DNA from: Brachyspira hyodysenteriae ATCC 27164
GTDB taxonomy: Bacteria; Spirochaetota; Brachyspiria; Brachyspirales; Brachyspiraceae
Direction: 5' to 3'
NCBI RefSeq assembly: GCF_001676785.2
Contig: NZ_CP015910.2
Location: 124,001-188,000, forward strand
DNA: 64,000 bases
Positions 62,773 to 64,000 of this stretch are shown piece by piece (the stretch's first letter is position 1; the number at the start of each line of letters is the position of its first letter). A program made the translations under genes and the position numbers. The notes under the pieces were generated by a model, which ran no database searches, had not been told where the DNA came from, and saw only the letters and a list, made by a program, of their open reading frames with translations.

Positions 62773-64000
62773 ATGACAGATAAAAAAATAGAATTATTTG
62801 AAAATTATCCAGTACATAAAGCTCTAATTACGCTAGCACTTCCAACAATATTAGGAATGTTAGTAAATGTTTTTTATAATATGGTAGATACTTTTTTCGT
62901 AGGACAGACAGGCGATCCTAATCAGGTTGCTGCGGTATCATTATGTATGCCTATATATTTGCTTCTTATGGCTTTCGGTAATATATTCGGTATAGGCGGC
63001 GGATCATATATATCAAGGAAATTAGGTGCTAGAGATTATGAATCTGTAAAAAAGATATCAGCATTTGCTTTTTATGCAAGCATTATAGTAGGTTTTATAT
63101 CTATGGCTGTATATCTTATATTTATGAAAGATATATTAAAGATATCAGGTGCAAGCCAAAATACTTATCAATTTTCTAAAGATTATTTAATAATAGTAGC
63201 ATTAGGAGCTCCTTTTGTAGTTAATCAGATGGCTATGGGGCAAATTATACGTGCTGAAGGTTCTTCAAAAGAGGCTATGATAGGTATGATGATAGGTACT
63301 GTAGTGAATATTGTATTAGATCCTATTATGATACTTTATATGAATATGGGTGTTGCCGGTGCTGCTCTTGCTACAATTATTGGTAATGCTTGTTCTACTG
63401 TTTACTACATATACCATATTCTAAGAAAAAAATCTTTCCTATCTATACATTTTAAAGAGTTTTCTTTACAATCAGATATACTTTCAAATGTATTTGCAAT
63501 AGGAATACCTGTTTCAATTAATAATATACTTATGAGTGCTTCAAACATATTGATAAACAATTTGGCTGCAGGATACAGTGATAATGCAGTAGCAGGACTT
63601 GGAGTAGCTCAAAGAATATTTACTCTTGTAGTATTAGTATTTATAGGGCTTTCTCAAGGGCTTCAGCCTTTTGTGGGTTACAACTTCGCTTCTAAAAATT
63701 ATAAGAGAATGAATGCAGCCATTAAAATATCTTGTGCTGTAAGTGTTGTAATAGGATTTTTACTTTTGGGCTTATCTTTAATATTTGGAAGATTAGCAGT
63801 AGCTGTATTTATCAACAATGAAGAAGTAATTGATTATGGTGTAAAATTCTTAGTTGCTAGTTATTCTATAGCTCCTATAATAGGCTTCCAATTTGTATTT
63901 ATGTCTACATTCCAAGCATTAGGAAAGTCAATTCCTTCTTTGGTGCTTTCTATAAGCAGACAAGGTATAGCATTTGTTCCTACAATACTTATAGGTACAA
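62773..64000 (+). CDS. MATE-family multidrug efflux transporter (3' end beyond the window)
   Basis: From the ATG at 62773 (AAAAAGGAGGT upstream) the frame runs through to the edge, giving about 409 residues with ten or so membrane helices. It starts MTDKKIELFENYPVHKALI. Conserved MATE traits include PTILGMLVNVFYNMVDTFFVG, GIGGGSYISRKLGA (residues about 75-88), and SQGLQPFVGYNFASKNYKR near residue 300. These proteins export cationic drugs using Na+ or H+. It is probably missing its last 30-60 residues. A palindrome overlaps the likely promoter. Confidence 0.9.
   Translation, partial: MTDKKIELFENYPVHKALITLALPTILGMLVNVFYNMVDTFFVGQTGDPNQVAAVSLCMPIYLLLMAFGNIFGIGGGSYISRKLGARDYESVKKISAFAFYASIIVGFISMAVYLIFMKDILKISGASQNTYQFSKDYLIIVALGAPFVVNQMAMGQIIRAEGSSKEAMIGMMIGTVVNIVLDPIMILYMNMGVAGAALATIIGNACSTVYYIYHILRKKSFLSIHFKEFSLQSDILSNVFAIGIPVSINNILMSASNILINNLAAGYSDNAVAGLGVAQRIFTLVVLVFIGLSQGLQPFVGYNFASKNYKRMNAAIKISCAVSVVIGFLLLGLSLIFGRLAVAVFINNEEVIDYGVKFLVASYSIAPIIGFQFVFMSTFQALGKSIPSLVLSISRQGIAFVPTILIGT

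Overview
The window is 64 kb of a very AT-rich spirochete chromosome, almost certainly Brachyspira. The evidence is a seven-gene spirochete-type V-ATPase operon containing the DUF2764 gene, a tryptophanase gene, bcd-etfBA, two ferredoxin-dependent 2-oxoacid oxidoreductase loci, paired chemoreceptors, many lipoproteins with spirochete-style lipoboxes, and AT-rich spacers. A functional-looking tryptophanase fits the indole-positive species (B. hyodysenteriae or B. intermedia types). I leave the species open.

Layout. 1-6.2 kb: the start of smc (cut by the window edge), a small lipoprotein, an operon of a lone PTS EIIA, an MgtC-like membrane protein and a P-loop-less ATPase-like protein, and two paralogous amino-acid-binding lipoproteins. 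6.3-15 kb: lepA, a FlaA1/CapD-type nucleotide-sugar dehydratase, a free-standing PIN protein, hpt and the bcd-etfB-etfA operon. 15-16.3 kb: a gene-free, extremely AT-rich gap with a 146-bp tandem repeat, then the V-ATPase operon (16.3-23.9 kb). 24-30.3 kb: tnaA with an NSS-type Na+ symporter, dnaX, a repeat-rich 0.7-kb spacer with a possible structured RNA, and an RluB-type pseudouridine synthase. 30.7-39 kb: an LRR protein, lspA-rluD, a heptose kinase, a lipoprotein, a GNAT enzyme, trmD, a pentapeptide-like membrane protein and tRNA-Ala. 39.2-44.6 kb: periplasmic and outer-membrane proteins and two chemoreceptor genes that share an almost identical 1.26-kb tract. 45-57.6 kb: a pyruvate:ferredoxin oxidoreductase-like enzyme fused into two polypeptides, pepT, a cystine symporter, an 801-residue TPR protein and the korDABC/vor operon. 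57.8-64 kb: a small membrane protein, an Rpn-type nuclease, a beta-barrel protein, a cyclase, a PIN-TRAM membrane protein, a CarD-like regulator and the start of a MATE transporter.

How the genes fit together. Much of the window is fermentative energy metabolism. The 2-oxoacid oxidoreductases would make reduced ferredoxin and acyl-CoA, Bcd-Etf reduces crotonyl-CoA to butyryl-CoA, and tryptophanase feeds pyruvate and ammonia. The V-ATPase rotor subunit keeps the residues that bind Na+ in the Enterococcus enzyme, so a Na+ cycle shared with the NSS and cystine symporters is plausible but inferred.

The most unexplained structure is non-coding. A modular family of intergenic repeats (G-rich/C-rich arms plus CGTGCG/CGCACG arms) occurs seven times. 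Five of the seven copies sit between convergent genes, and several lie flush against stop codons. Other unusual points are a 74-bp duplication of the korC end whose coding differences are all silent, the near-identical chemoreceptor tract, and a gene cluster around a degenerate ATPase-like protein.
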